Source: Hydrogenophaga sp.
GTDB lineage: Bacteria > Pseudomonadota > Gammaproteobacteria > Burkholderiales > Burkholderiaceae_C
Direction of reading: 5' to 3'
Assembly (NCBI GenBank): GCA_025458915.1
Contig: JALORL010000020.1
Span: forward strand, 1 to 39,984
Length of the DNA stretch: 39,984 bases
The position numbers and the translations under genes are program-made. The number at the start of each line of letters is the position of its first letter. Positions within the stretch are counted from its first letter, which is position 1. The notes under the pieces are model-generated. The model searched no databases. It saw nothing but the letters and a program-made list of their open reading frames with translations, and was not told the DNA's origin. Below, piece by piece: positions 9,768 to 19,017 of the stretch.

Positions 9768-10580
9768 ATGTACACCGACTCACACTGCCACCTGAATTTT
9801 CCCGAGCTGCGGTCACAGCTGCCCGCCGTGCTCCAGGCCATGGCAGCGGCTCAGGTGGAGCGTGCCTTGTGCATCTGCACCACGCTGGAGGAGTTCGACG
9901 ATGTGCACAGCCTGGCCCGCGACCATGCCAACCTGTGGTGCACCGTGGGTGTTCACCCCGACAACGAAGGCGTTCAGGAGCCCACGCTGGACGATCTCCT
10001 GCAGCGCGCCAGCCGCGGGCGGGTGGTGGGGATTGGCGAAACCGGACTCGACTATTACCGGCTCGGTGAGCGCACCGTGGCCGACATGGCTTGGCAGCGG
10101 GACCGCTACCGCACCCACATCGAGGCGGGTCGCCAGCTGGACCTTCCGCTGGTGATCCACACGCGCAGTGCGTCGGAGGACACGCTGGCCATCCTGCGGG
10201 AGTCGGGTGGCTTCGGCAGCGGTGCGGGTGCCGGGGCATCCGGGCGCTCGCGCGGCGTGTTCCACTGCTTCACCGAAACCCGCGAAGTGGCGCGTGCGGC
10301 CCTCGACATGGATTTCTACATCTCCTTCTCCGGCATCATCACCTTCCGAAACGCCACCGACCTGCGGGACGTGGTGCGGTTTGTGCCGCTGGACCGGGTG
10401 TTGATCGAAACCGATAGCCCCTACCTGGCGCCGGTGCCCCACCGCGGAAAAACCAATTCCCCAGCCTACGTGCCGCACGTGGCGAGCCAGGTGGCCGAAC
10501 TCAAAGGGCTGAGCGCAGACGCGGTGGCGGAGGCGACCAGCAGGAATTTCGAGCAGCTGTTCTCCGGAGTGGTGCCATGA
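9768..10580 (+). CDS. TatD family metal-dependent hydrolase
   Basis: MYTDSHCHLNFPEL, GVHPDN, GIGETGLDYYR, VIHTRSASEDTL, VFHCFTET, IETDSPYLAPVPHRGKTNSPAYV. Confidence 0.95.
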   Translation: MYTDSHCHLNFPELRSQLPAVLQAMAAAQVERALCICTTLEEFDDVHSLARDHANLWCTVGVHPDNEGVQEPTLDDLLQRASRGRVVGIGETGLDYYRLGERTVADMAWQRDRYRTHIEAGRQLDLPLVIHTRSASEDTLAILRESGGFGSGAGAGASGRSRGVFHCFTETREVARAALDMDFYISFSGIITFRNATDLRDVVRFVPLDRVLIETDSPYLAPVPHRGKTNSPAYVPHVASQVAELKGLSADAVAEATSRNFEQLFSGVVP

Positions 10581-11266
10581 AGCAAACTGGAATTCACTTG
10601 AATAATCTGAAATACAGTGTTGTTTTTGTATTGGTTTTTTGCTTCCTGGGTGTGGCCCACGCCAACTCGTACGAGCGCTTCTTCGAGGCTGTGAAGCGCG
10701 ATGACGAATCGACCATGATCGCCCTGGCGCTGCGTGAATTCGACCTGAACACGCTCGGCCCCGACGGGGAACCTGCGCTGGTGACGGCGGTACAACTCGG
10801 CTCCCTGAAGGTGGCCAATTTCCTTCTGGACCAGCGCAAGGTGAAGGTGGAGGTGCGCAACCGCCGCGACGAAAGCGCGCTCATGATGGCCGCGCTCAAG
10901 GGGCATCTGGCCATCGCCAAGCGCTTGATCGCCCGCGGGGCCGAGGTGAACAAGCCGGGCTGGACCCCGTTGCACTACGCGGCCTCCCACCCGGAGCCCG
11001 CTGGTGTCGACATGACCCGGCTTCTTCTGGAGCACCATGCCTACATCGATGCGGAGTCCCCAAACCGCACCACGCCCCTGATGATGGCCGCACGGTATGG
11101 GCATCCCGATGTCGTCGCCTTGCTGCTGGAAGAGGGCGCCGATGCCTCCTTGAAGAACGAAAAAGGGCTTACCGCCATTGACTTTGCCCGCGAGGCCAAC
11201 CGCCCTTCGGTCGCAGAAGCCATTGCAGCCCAGTTGCGCAAGACACGCCCCCGCGGTACCTGGTAA
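10577..11266 (+). CDS. Secreted ankyrin-repeat protein
   Basis: Signal-like N-terminus; several ankyrin repeats (DESALMMAALKGHLAIAKRLIARGAEVNKPGWTPLHYAA..., TTPLMMAARYGHPDVVALLLEEGADAS). ATGA overlap with tatD. Confidence 0.92.
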   Translation: MKQTGIHLNNLKYSVVFVLVFCFLGVAHANSYERFFEAVKRDDESTMIALALREFDLNTLGPDGEPALVTAVQLGSLKVANFLLDQRKVKVEVRNRRDESALMMAALKGHLAIAKRLIARGAEVNKPGWTPLHYAASHPEPAGVDMTRLLLEHHAYIDAESPNRTTPLMMAARYGHPDVVALLLEEGADASLKNEKGLTAIDFAREANRPSVAEAIAAQLRKTRPRGTW

Positions 11267-11469
11267 GGCTGTGCCGTTGCACGGCCTCGAACCTACGTGC
11301 AACTACTTAAAGACGGCCCCAGCAATTGGGCGTCCAATCACGGGGTTCGCCCGGAGCCAGTGGCGCCGGTCCACGGTGTGGGCCGATCGCGGAGCTGGCC
11401 CCGACGGCATCCAGCAACCCGCATTGCCCTGGTCCAGGCCTGACCAGGGTGCGCACCAACGGAGACAGA

Positions 11470-11916
11470 ATGAAAAGCAAGGACATGCACGACATCGTGG
11501 GAGGGCTCGCGCTTGTCGCGCTCGGTGGCTTCGCTGCGATCTACGCACAGCGCTACGAGTTTGGCGATCTCAACCGGATGGGACCGGGCTACTTCCCTGT
11601 GGCGCTGGGCATCATCCTCGCGCTGCTCGGTCTGATGATTGCACTGCCCGCCTTCAAGCGGCACGGCGAACCCATTGCGGTGAAGTGGAAAACGCTTGTG
11701 CTTGTGCTGGGCAGCATCGTGGCCTTTGCGTTGACCCTCAAGGTGATCGGACTCATCCTGGCGACCGCCCTGGCCGTGGTCATCTCGTCCATGGCGGACA
11801 ACGACACCTCCTGGAAAGGGCGCATCCTGCTGGCGGTCGGCGTTTCTGCGCTCACGTATCTGGTGTTCGGTTTTGCCCTCGGAATGGTGCTGCCGGCCTG
11901 GCCCTGGAGTGCCTGA
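11470..11916 (+). CDS. tctB: Tripartite tricarboxylate transporter TctB family small permease
   Basis: Four-TM small protein with MGPGYFPVALGIIL motif; immediately upstream of tctA. Confidence 0.88.
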   Translation: MKSKDMHDIVGGLALVALGGFAAIYAQRYEFGDLNRMGPGYFPVALGIILALLGLMIALPAFKRHGEPIAVKWKTLVLVLGSIVAFALTLKVIGLILATALAVVISSMADNDTSWKGRILLAVGVSALTYLVFGFALGMVLPAWPWSA

Positions 11917-11960
11917 GCGGGCTCCACTGATCGAACCAACACTACACAAGAGAATTCCAG

Positions 11961-13487
11961 ATGGATGTCATTAACGGTTTGATGCTTGGCCTGGAATCGG
12001 CCTTGCAACCTGTCACGCTGATGTATTGCTTCATCGGCGTGTTCGTGGGCACGCTGATCGGCGTGCTGCCAGGCATTGGTGCCCTGGCGACCATTTCGCT
12101 GCTGCTGCCCATCACGTACCACATTCCTCCGACGGCGGCGATCGTGATGCTGGCCGGCGTGTACTACGGCGCCCAGTACGGAGGCTCCACCGCATCGATC
12201 CTGCTGAACCTGCCGGGAACCCCGTCTTCTGCGGTGGCCTGTCTGGACGGTTACCCGATGGCCAAGCAGGGCAGGGCCGGTGTGGCGCTGTTCATGACCA
12301 CGATTGCATCGTTTGTCGGCTCGATGCTGGGCATTCTGGCGCTGGTGCTGTTTGCCCCCGGTATTGCCGAACTGGGTCTGAAGTTCGGTCCCGCCGAGTA
12401 TTTCTCCATGATGTTGCTGGGCCTCATTGCTGCTTCCACGCTGGCTTCGGGTTCGCCGGCCAAGGGACTGGCCATGGTGGTGCTGGGTCTGCTGATCGGC
12501 ACGGTGGGCACCGACATCAACTCCGGCGTGGCGCGGTTCGACTTCGGTGTTCCCGAACTCATGGACGGCATCAACCTGGTGGCGCTGGCGATGGGGGTCT
12601 TCGGTGTGTCGGAGGTGATCACCGGCATCAACCAGCCACGGGAGGGCGAGGTGACCGAGAAGATCACCATGCGCACCATGACGCCCACCCGCAAGGACGT
12701 GAAGGACTCCATCATTCCCATGCTGCGTGGAACCGCGATTGGCAGCTTCTTTGGTGCCTTGCCCGGAACCGGTGCTTCGATTGCGTCGTTCTTTTCCTAT
12801 GCGGTGGAAAAAAAGGTGGCCAAGGACCCGAGCCGTTTCGGCAAAGGTGCCATCGAAGGGGTGACCGCACCCGAAGCCGCCAACAACGCAGCGTCACAAA
12901 CAGCCTTCGTGCCCACACTGTCCCTGGGCATTCCGGGCGACGCGGTGATGGCCTTGATGCTCGGCGCCCTGATCATTCACGGCATCCAGCCAGGCCCGTT
13001 GCTCATGACCCAGCAGCCGGAGCTGTTCTGGGGCCTGATCGTGAGCTTCGGCATCGGCAACATCATGCTGGTGATCCTGAACCTGCCCATGATCGGGCTG
13101 TGGGTCGCCATCCTGCGCATTCCCTACCGCGTGCTGTTCCCGGCCATTCTGGTGTTCATCAGTCTGGGCGTCTACAGCGTGAACAACAACCCGTTCGACG
13201 TGCTCATGGTGGCCGGCATTGGTGCGGTGGGCTATGCCATGTCGGTGTTGAAGTTCGAGGCCGCGCCATTGCTGCTGGGCTTCGTTCTGGGGCCGCTGAT
13301 GGAGGAAAACCTGCGCAGGGCGCTGCTGCTGTCGCGGGGCGACATGATGACCTTCATCGATCGCCCGATCAGCGCCGTGCTGCTGGCATTCGGTCTGGCC
13401 CTGATGCTCTGGACCCTCTGGGGCGCATTGAAGAAAGCCATGCGCGAGCGGGAAATGGAGAAGGATTATCCTGAACGTGCGGCCTGA
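11961..13487 (+). CDS. tctA: Tripartite tricarboxylate transporter permease TctA
   Basis: GVLPGIGALATISLLLPITYHIPPTAAIVMLAGVYYGAQYGGSTASILLNLPGTPSSAV signature and typical length. Confidence 0.96.
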   Translation: MDVINGLMLGLESALQPVTLMYCFIGVFVGTLIGVLPGIGALATISLLLPITYHIPPTAAIVMLAGVYYGAQYGGSTASILLNLPGTPSSAVACLDGYPMAKQGRAGVALFMTTIASFVGSMLGILALVLFAPGIAELGLKFGPAEYFSMMLLGLIAASTLASGSPAKGLAMVVLGLLIGTVGTDINSGVARFDFGVPELMDGINLVALAMGVFGVSEVITGINQPREGEVTEKITMRTMTPTRKDVKDSIIPMLRGTAIGSFFGALPGTGASIASFFSYAVEKKVAKDPSRFGKGAIEGVTAPEAANNAASQTAFVPTLSLGIPGDAVMALMLGALIIHGIQPGPLLMTQQPELFWGLIVSFGIGNIMLVILNLPMIGLWVAILRIPYRVLFPAILVFISLGVYSVNNNPFDVLMVAGIGAVGYAMSVLKFEAAPLLLGFVLGPLMEENLRRALLLSRGDMMTFIDRPISAVLLAFGLALMLWTLWGALKKAMREREMEKDYPERAA

Positions 13488-13526
13488 GGCGCATGGACGC
13501 GCACTGAGGCACATGGATGTGCACTG

Positions 13527-13549
13527 AAACGGGGCTCTGCGCCCCGTTT
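13527..13549 (+). terminator. Terminator-like hairpin downstream of tctA
   Basis: AAACGGGGC-TCTGC-GCCCCGTTT, 9-bp perfect stem. Confidence 0.6.
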
Positions 13550-13680
13550 GTCGTGTGCGACTGTCGACGCAGCGTCACTTCATCAAACAGGCGGTGCCGG
13601 GCGGAAAGCTGCGGTACTGTCAGCACCGGGAACCCGGGCACAGACCAGGGTGCTGGAATGCCTGGTCGGGACCTTTCCGG

Positions 13681-14307
13681 TCAGCGCCGTCTGGCCACCA
13701 GGCCGATCAAGGCAGACCGGCCCCGGTGTCCGCTGCCTTCGTCAAGGACGGCTTCGTATTCGCGCAGCTCCACGATCTCCAGCCCGGCGAAGGCTTCGCG
13801 CAACAGCGTTTCGGTGTACAGGTGCGACGCAATCGGCGGTCCACCGGTCCTGTAGACCAGCTGACGCGGCGTGTAGCCTTGCAGCACGATGTACCCGCCG
13901 GGCTTCAGTCCTTCGACCATGTGGGCAAACAGGCGTTCGCGCATCGCCGGATCGGCGAACTGCACAAAGATGGCGGCAACCCCGTCGAGCGTGTCTTTGG
14001 GCCAGGGGTACGCGTCGCAATCGGCGAGGGAGAAATGGACCTTCACCCCTCTTTTTTGGGCCAGTGCTCGGGCCTTGCGGATGCCGGTGTCGGCAATGTC
14101 AAAAGCGTCGACCGACAACCCCTGTTCGGCAAGCCAGACGCTGTTGCGGCCTTCACCATCCGCCACGCAAAGTACCTTCTGACCCTGCGACCAGACATGC
14201 GCCTGTTCTTGCAACCACGCATTCGGTTTCTCGCCAAACAGGAAGGCTGCCCCGGAAAACCGCTGATTCCAGGTTTCTGCGGGAGACTCAAAGGGTGTTC
14301 CAGACAT
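13681..14307 (-). CDS. Class I SAM-dependent methyltransferase (TehB-like)
   Basis: WNQRFSGAAFLFGEKPNAWL, VLCVADGEGRNSVWLAEQGLSVDAFDI. Confidence 0.88.
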   Translation of the reverse strand: MSGTPFESPAETWNQRFSGAAFLFGEKPNAWLQEQAHVWSQGQKVLCVADGEGRNSVWLAEQGLSVDAFDIADTGIRKARALAQKRGVKVHFSLADCDAYPWPKDTLDGVAAIFVQFADPAMRERLFAHMVEGLKPGGYIVLQGYTPRQLVYRTGGPPIASHLYTETLLREAFAGLEIVELREYEAVLDEGSGHRGRSALIGLVARRR

Positions 14308-14364
14308 GGTGGTCCTTGGTGCGACAGGGAGCTGGGATGTGCCAGGGCAGGGGGCGCACGCGCC

Positions 14365-14814
14365 TCAGCTCCGATCGTGCAGAAGGGTGCCAGCGGCGTC
14401 GGTTACCGTGACGCGCACCGGAAATGCCTGCCGAACACTCTGAGTGACGGTGCAAAACTCTTCAAACTGCGCCAGTGCCCGGTCGACGTGGGTCAAGGTG
14501 TCGGCTGCCACTCCCAGCCGCAAGTGCACCCGCATGCCAAGGATGCGCAAACGTCCTTCGGGGTTGCGACCCACCTCGGCCTCCACGTCGCATTCGAGTG
14601 GTTCGGGTGTCTGTTTGAACTTGCGCAGCGCAAACAGCAAAGAGTCGCTCAGGCAGTTGCCTACCGCAGCGCACAGCAGCTGTGTGGGGGATGGACCATC
14701 CCCTTGGCCCAAGGGCGGTGGTTCGTCGGCCGTCAGCACCGGAAGATGGTCTGCGAACCGGATTTCGAAGCGAAAGTCGGCCACTTGTTTGAGTGCGACA
14801 GAAGCAATGGTCAT
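14365..14814 (-). CDS. OsmC family protein
   Basis: SPTQLLCAAVGNCLSDSLLFALRKF around the conserved Cys; typical length from the ATG at 14814. Confidence 0.88.
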   Translation of the reverse strand: MTIASVALKQVADFRFEIRFADHLPVLTADEPPPLGQGDGPSPTQLLCAAVGNCLSDSLLFALRKFKQTPEPLECDVEAEVGRNPEGRLRILGMRVHLRLGVAADTLTHVDRALAQFEEFCTVTQSVRQAFPVRVTVTDAAGTLLHDRS

Positions 14815-15024
14815 GGGATCTGGCCTATGGTTATCACCGGTGCAATGCGGTCGTGCAATATGCCACGTGTGGGGTCGCACCGCAGGCCGATACCCGTCAG
14901 GAGGCGGCCGGCAACGGGCGCTGGAGCTGCAGCTGGCATTCAATCAGAAATCTGATCAGACATTCTACGATGTATATTATGTTAAGTTAAAGATGGGCGC
15001 AGATCGTGTTGCTTGCGCCTGCCG

Positions 15025-15069
15025 TTGCTTTTCTAAATTTTGTTCCTACTTTTTTCTAAAAGTTGATCC
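15025..15069 (-). repeat. Left-end repeat cluster of the insertion unit
   Basis: CTAAATTTTGTTCC at 15033-15046 and degenerate CTAAAAGTTGATCC (11/14) at 15056-15069. Confidence 0.65.
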
Positions 15070-15140
15070 AGTCAGCAGTCACCCGAAGTCAGCCCGACGT
15101 CCCCCCATTTTCAGTAGCACTGGGCTTTGGAGTCCGGGAT

Positions 15141-15974
15141 TTAATTTAGCGGGTTTTTCATCAGCTTCTGGGCATGGGCCGCCGGGGTCAATCCGCCGAG
15201 GGACTTCTTCGGACGTTCCTCGTTGTATTCCCGGCGCCAAGCCTCGACGATCACACGGGCATGAGCCAAGCTGGTCAACCAGTGCTCGTTTAGGCATTCC
15301 TCCCGGAATCGACCATTGAACGATTCGATGTAGGCGTTCTGGTTGGGCTTTCCGGGCTCGATAAGGAACAACTGAACACCCCTGGCGTGAGCCCAGTTCA
15401 GCATGGCTCGCCCGCAGAACTCCTTGCCGTTGTCGGTACGAATCGCCTTGGGCAGACCCCTTGTCTTGGCGAGTTGATCCAGAATCCGCGTCAACTGGGT
15501 GCCGCCCATTGCCCGCTCGGCCACGATGGCCACCGCCTCATGGGTTGCATCATCGACCACAGTCAGATTCTTGAGGGTGCGACCTTCAGCGGTTCGGTCA
15601 AACACAAAGTCCATGGACCACACCTGGTTGGCAGCCATCGGACGTTGCAGGGGGTGACGCTCAGACAGCGGGATCTTCTTGCGTTTTCGTTTCCTGAGCT
15701 GCAGACCCGCCTCGGCGTACAGGCGCTCGATGCGCTTGTGGTTGACGATCTCACCGGCCTGGCGCAGCTTCAGGTAAATCATGCCCGCACCATAACGGCG
15801 ATGGCGTTGTGCCAGGGCGATGATCTTGTCCTTCAGGACGCTGTTTCGGTCTGCAGCGGGCTCATAACGATAGGCGCTGGCGCTCATGCCGATGACGCTC
15901 AGTGAACGGCGTTCGCTCAGCCCGCAGTCGACCATGTGGCGCACCAGCTCGCGCCGTGCGGGTGCGCTCACCAC
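15141..15974 (-). CDS. IS3-family transposase OrfB (DDE integrase core)
   Basis: rve domain with D, D and E motifs; in the -1 frame relative to OrfA. Confidence 0.93.
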   Translation of the reverse strand: MVSAPARRELVRHMVDCGLSERRSLSVIGMSASAYRYEPAADRNSVLKDKIIALAQRHRRYGAGMIYLKLRQAGEIVNHKRIERLYAEAGLQLRKRKRKKIPLSERHPLQRPMAANQVWSMDFVFDRTAEGRTLKNLTVVDDATHEAVAIVAERAMGGTQLTRILDQLAKTRGLPKAIRTDNGKEFCGRAMLNWAHARGVQLFLIEPGKPNQNAYIESFNGRFREECLNEHWLTSLAHARVIVEAWRREYNEERPKKSLGGLTPAAHAQKLMKNPLN

Positions 15975-16234
15975 TTTTTTCTCAAGGCTTCTTTCGTCAC
16001 CTCGTTCTCAAGCATCGACTCGGCCAGCAACCGTTTGAGGCGAGTGTTTTCAAGCTCGAGTTCCTTCAGGCGCTTGGCATCCGAGACGCTCATGCCACCG
16101 AACTTGTTGCGCCAGAGGTAGTAGCTGGCTTCCGAGAAACCGTGCCGACGGCACAACTCGGTCACCGGCAGGCCTGTCTCGGCTTCGCGCAGGAAGCCAA
16201 TGATCTGCTCTTCCGTAAATCTCCATTTTTTCAT
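15968..16234 (-). CDS. IS3-family transposase OrfA
   Basis: MKKWRFTEEQ... ends ...ALRKKW* over an A AAA AAG slippery heptamer (15980-15974). Confidence 0.9.
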   Translation of the reverse strand: MKKWRFTEEQIIGFLREAETGLPVTELCRRHGFSEASYYLWRNKFGGMSVSDAKRLKELELENTRLKRLLAESMLENEVTKEALRKKW

Positions 16235-16444
16235 CAGTGCGACCCAAAGGACTGTTTCCCTTCGAGTGTGGCGAGCGTGCGGTCCGGGGCTAGCGCGGCT
16301 CTTGGTGGGCGGTGGGATGAGGCCGAACTGAGCTTTCGGATCCGGTGGCCAGTTACCTTGCAGTAACCCGGCTGGACGAAGAATGGCAGCGCGAGAGGCG
16401 GAATGCCCCGATCGCAACCCCTCCAACCTCATCAGGACTTCATC

Positions 16445-17104
16445 ATGTCAGCTTCCATCAAATCGCTCATTTCTGTCTCCGTGGCGGGTGTTTCGCTGTT
16501 GGTTTGCCTGCCCGTCGCTCCCCAAGACAAGGCAGGCTGGTATGCCAACGTTTACGGAGGCAGCAGCTCACTGGCCTCAACCAACCTGTCAGATACCAGA
16601 TCCTCTGTACCGACCCTGGCCGGCAAGGCTGCTTTTGGCAGCGGAATGGGCTTGGGCGGAGGCGTCGGTTATCGCTATGGCAATGGCTGGGCAGCCGAAC
16701 TGGCCTGGGACTACCGGAGTCATGACCTCAAGCGCATCGATGGCGTGACCGTGTCGGGCGAGTTCGCCTCCACGACGGCCTTCCTCAATGGCAACTACCG
16801 CTTCCAAAAGGTGGGCGTGGTGCGCCCCTTTGTGGGCGCTGGTGTGGGATATGTCACCGAGATCGACATGGACCTCAGCCGTGGTGGCTCCGCACGAGAG
16901 TATTCGCGCCGCGGCGGTCTGGCCACCCAAGCCATCGTGGGTGGCGAAGTGGACTTGTCCGACCGCTGGAGCGTGAGCGCCGACCTGCGCTGGACCCAGA
17001 TGGGCAGCGGGACTTTCAAGTCAACCAACCCCGACGCTTCGCTGGGGGGCAAGCCCAAGTACCAGCCCACATCGCTGAACGTGGGTGTGACGTACCGCTT
17101 CTGA
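16445..17104 (+). CDS. Outer membrane beta-barrel protein
   Basis: N-terminal signal-like segment; alternating aromatic/hydrophobic strands (GWYANVYGGSSSL, GLGGGVGYRYGNGWAAELAWDYRSHDL) and C-terminal ...LNVGVTYRF ending in F. Confidence 0.85.
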   Translation: MSASIKSLISVSVAGVSLLVCLPVAPQDKAGWYANVYGGSSSLASTNLSDTRSSVPTLAGKAAFGSGMGLGGGVGYRYGNGWAAELAWDYRSHDLKRIDGVTVSGEFASTTAFLNGNYRFQKVGVVRPFVGAGVGYVTEIDMDLSRGGSAREYSRRGGLATQAIVGGEVDLSDRWSVSADLRWTQMGSGTFKSTNPDASLGGKPKYQPTSLNVGVTYRF

Positions 17105-17122
17105 ATGGCACACTTTGCGTGT

Positions 17123-17693
17123 ATGTCCCGAGTCCTGATCGTCGAAGACCATCCGCGCATGGCCCAAACGGTGGCCGCAGCCTTGCGGGCGCAAGGGATT
17201 GCCTGTGACACCGTGGCCACGCTGGGGCATGCCGCCGCTGATCTTGACGGCGCGGGACGCACTGGACGACCGCGTGAACGGACTCGAAACCGGCGCCGAC
17301 GATTACCTGACCAAGCCTTTTGAAATGGCCGAGCTGGTGGCACGGATCAAAGCCTTGATGCGACGCAACCAGCCTTGGGCGCCCGACGAAACCTGTTTCG
17401 CAGACCTCAAGATCTCGCCCCACGCCAGCACGCTTTTTGTGGGGCCGTCGTCCATCACCTTGTCCCCCAGCGAATTGCAGGTGCTGTTGGCTCTGATTCG
17501 GCACCAAGGCGAGGTCGTGCGGCGTGGCGCGCTGGAGTCGGCCGCCTGGGGAGCGTTCTCCGACATCACGCCCAAGGCCCTGGACGTTGCCATTCATCGG
17601 CTGCGCGGCAAGCTGGTGGCCCTGCAATCGAAGGTATCGATCACCAACACGAAAGGCGTGGGCTATGCGCTGGCAGTTTCTCAAGACGCCTAG
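17123..17693 (+). pseudogene. OmpR-family response regulator disrupted by an internal frameshifting deletion in the receiver domain
   Basis: Frame 1: MSRVLIVEDHPRMAQTVAAALRAQGIACDTVATLGHAA; then a different frame: MPPLILTARDALDDRVNGLETGADDYLTKPFEMAELVARIKALMRR + winged-helix C-domain. The beta3 phospho-acceptor segment is absent. Confidence 0.88.
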
Positions 17694-19017
17694 CCTTGCG
17701 CTTCGCCTGACCGTCGTGTTCTCGCTGGCGATTGCCATCGTGGCGGGCCTGTACATGGCGGTGCAGGCTGTGGTCGCGCACCGCTTTGGCGATTTCATCA
17801 CGCAGCAAAGCCTCATGGGCCAGAGCCACGACATCGCAGACGCCATGGCCATCGATGGCAAGGGGCAACTCACTGTGAAGCTGCAAGGGCCCGACGCCGA
17901 GAGTTTCGATGCGTTTTTTGCGAATCTCAAGTACCGCGTTCTGGCAAGCGATGGCCGGGTGCTGGCTTCTTCAGACGGCGATTTCAACAGTCTGCTGCCC
18001 GGCGTACCCCCGAGCGAGCAGGACGCTCACTACCTGCGCACGGAAGTCAACCGAACGCTGTTTCATGTCGCCACCGTGCGCCACCGCATTCAGGGGCAGG
18101 ACTACTGGGTGCAGGTCGGTCGCAGCGATCGCTTTGCCCAACTGACGCAAGAAGCGATCTTGCCGGCCATGACCGAAGCCGTGGGCATCATGGCGGCCTT
18201 GGCGATTGTGGTGCTGGCTGTCCTGAGCTACTGGGGGGTGCGCAGTGTTTTGCGGCCGATCCGACTGGCCAGTGAAGCAGCACACACCGTCGCCCAAAAC
18301 AACTTGTCCGCCCGCATACCGGTGGAACCCTTGCCAGCCGAAATCCGGCCCTTGGTGATCGCTTTCAACGAGGTGTTGGCTCGACTTGAGCTGGCCTTCC
18401 ATGCGCAGCAGCGATTTTTTGCCAACGCCGCCCATGAGCTCAAGACGCCGATTGCTTTGCTGCGCGGGCAGTTGGAGGCGCAGGGCGCGCGCGTGCCTCC
18501 CGAAACACTCGGCGACGTTGACGCCCTTGGGCGCACGGTAAACCAGTTGTTGCACGTGGCAGAAGTCGCGGGTGGACGTGTTCTGCGAAAGCAGCCCGTG
18601 GCTTTGGCAGAGATCACCCAACAAGTGAGCGGATTTCTGTCATGGCGCGCCCAAAAGGCCGAGGTCAGCCTGCAGATCGTTCTTGAACCGCCTGACGTTC
18701 GGGTCGAGGCAGACGCCGGTGAACTGTTCGTGTTGATCAAAAACCTGGTCGAAAACGCCATCGATCATTCACCGAGCGGCGGCATCGTTCGAATCAGCGT
18801 GACCCCGGGGGGGCTGTGCGTTGAAGACCAAGGGAAAGGCGTCGCAGAGCATCATCGAGCGCACGTATTCGAACGTTTTTGGCGCGCTTCGGACAACACG
18901 AAACCAGGCTCGGGTCTGGGCTTGGCCATTTGTATGGAAGTGTCGCGTGCGCACGGCTGGCGGTTGGAGTGCAAGCAATCGATTCTCGGTGGCGCTCTTT
19001 TTCAACTGGACTTTTGA
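17665..19017 (+). CDS. Sensor histidine kinase
   Basis: Two TM segments, HAMP-like region, H-box FFANAAHELKTPIALLRGQ, N-box LIKNLVENAIDHSP, G-box GSGLGLAIC. Confidence 0.94.
   Translation: MRWQFLKTPSLALRLTVVFSLAIAIVAGLYMAVQAVVAHRFGDFITQQSLMGQSHDIADAMAIDGKGQLTVKLQGPDAESFDAFFANLKYRVLASDGRVLASSDGDFNSLLPGVPPSEQDAHYLRTEVNRTLFHVATVRHRIQGQDYWVQVGRSDRFAQLTQEAILPAMTEAVGIMAALAIVVLAVLSYWGVRSVLRPIRLASEAAHTVAQNNLSARIPVEPLPAEIRPLVIAFNEVLARLELAFHAQQRFFANAAHELKTPIALLRGQLEAQGARVPPETLGDVDALGRTVNQLLHVAEVAGGRVLRKQPVALAEITQQVSGFLSWRAQKAEVSLQIVLEPPDVRVEADAGELFVLIKNLVENAIDHSPSGGIVRISVTPGGLCVEDQGKGVAEHHRAHVFERFWRASDNTKPGSGLGLAICMEVSRAHGWRLECKQSILGGALFQLDF

Larger units (their letters stand above)
15141..16234 (-). 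mobile_element. IS3-family transposase module (orfA + orfB)
   Basis: OrfA 16234..15968 (HTH: MKKWRFTEEQIIGFLREAETGLPVTELCRRHGFSEASYYLWRNKFGG) and OrfB 15974..15141 (rve: WSMDFVFD...RTDNGKEFCG...IESFNGRFREECLNEHWL). IS termini not located. Confidence 0.92.

Noticed and set aside
11267-11469. Possible tRNA or structured RNA in the gap before tctB
   Set aside because: No cloverleaf, TPsiC arm or recognisable riboswitch core could be traced by eye; treated as an ordinary promoter region.
15141-16234. IS3 OrfAB as the enzyme that mobilised the whole 15025-19779 unit
   Set aside because: The unit's ends (TTS...; 9-bp duplication) do not resemble expected IS3 ends or duplication length; nested insertion is simpler.
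17105-17693. Programmed frameshift to produce a full-length response regulator
   Set aside because: A simple frameshift cannot restore the protein because the receiver segment with the phospho-acceptor Asp is physically missing.
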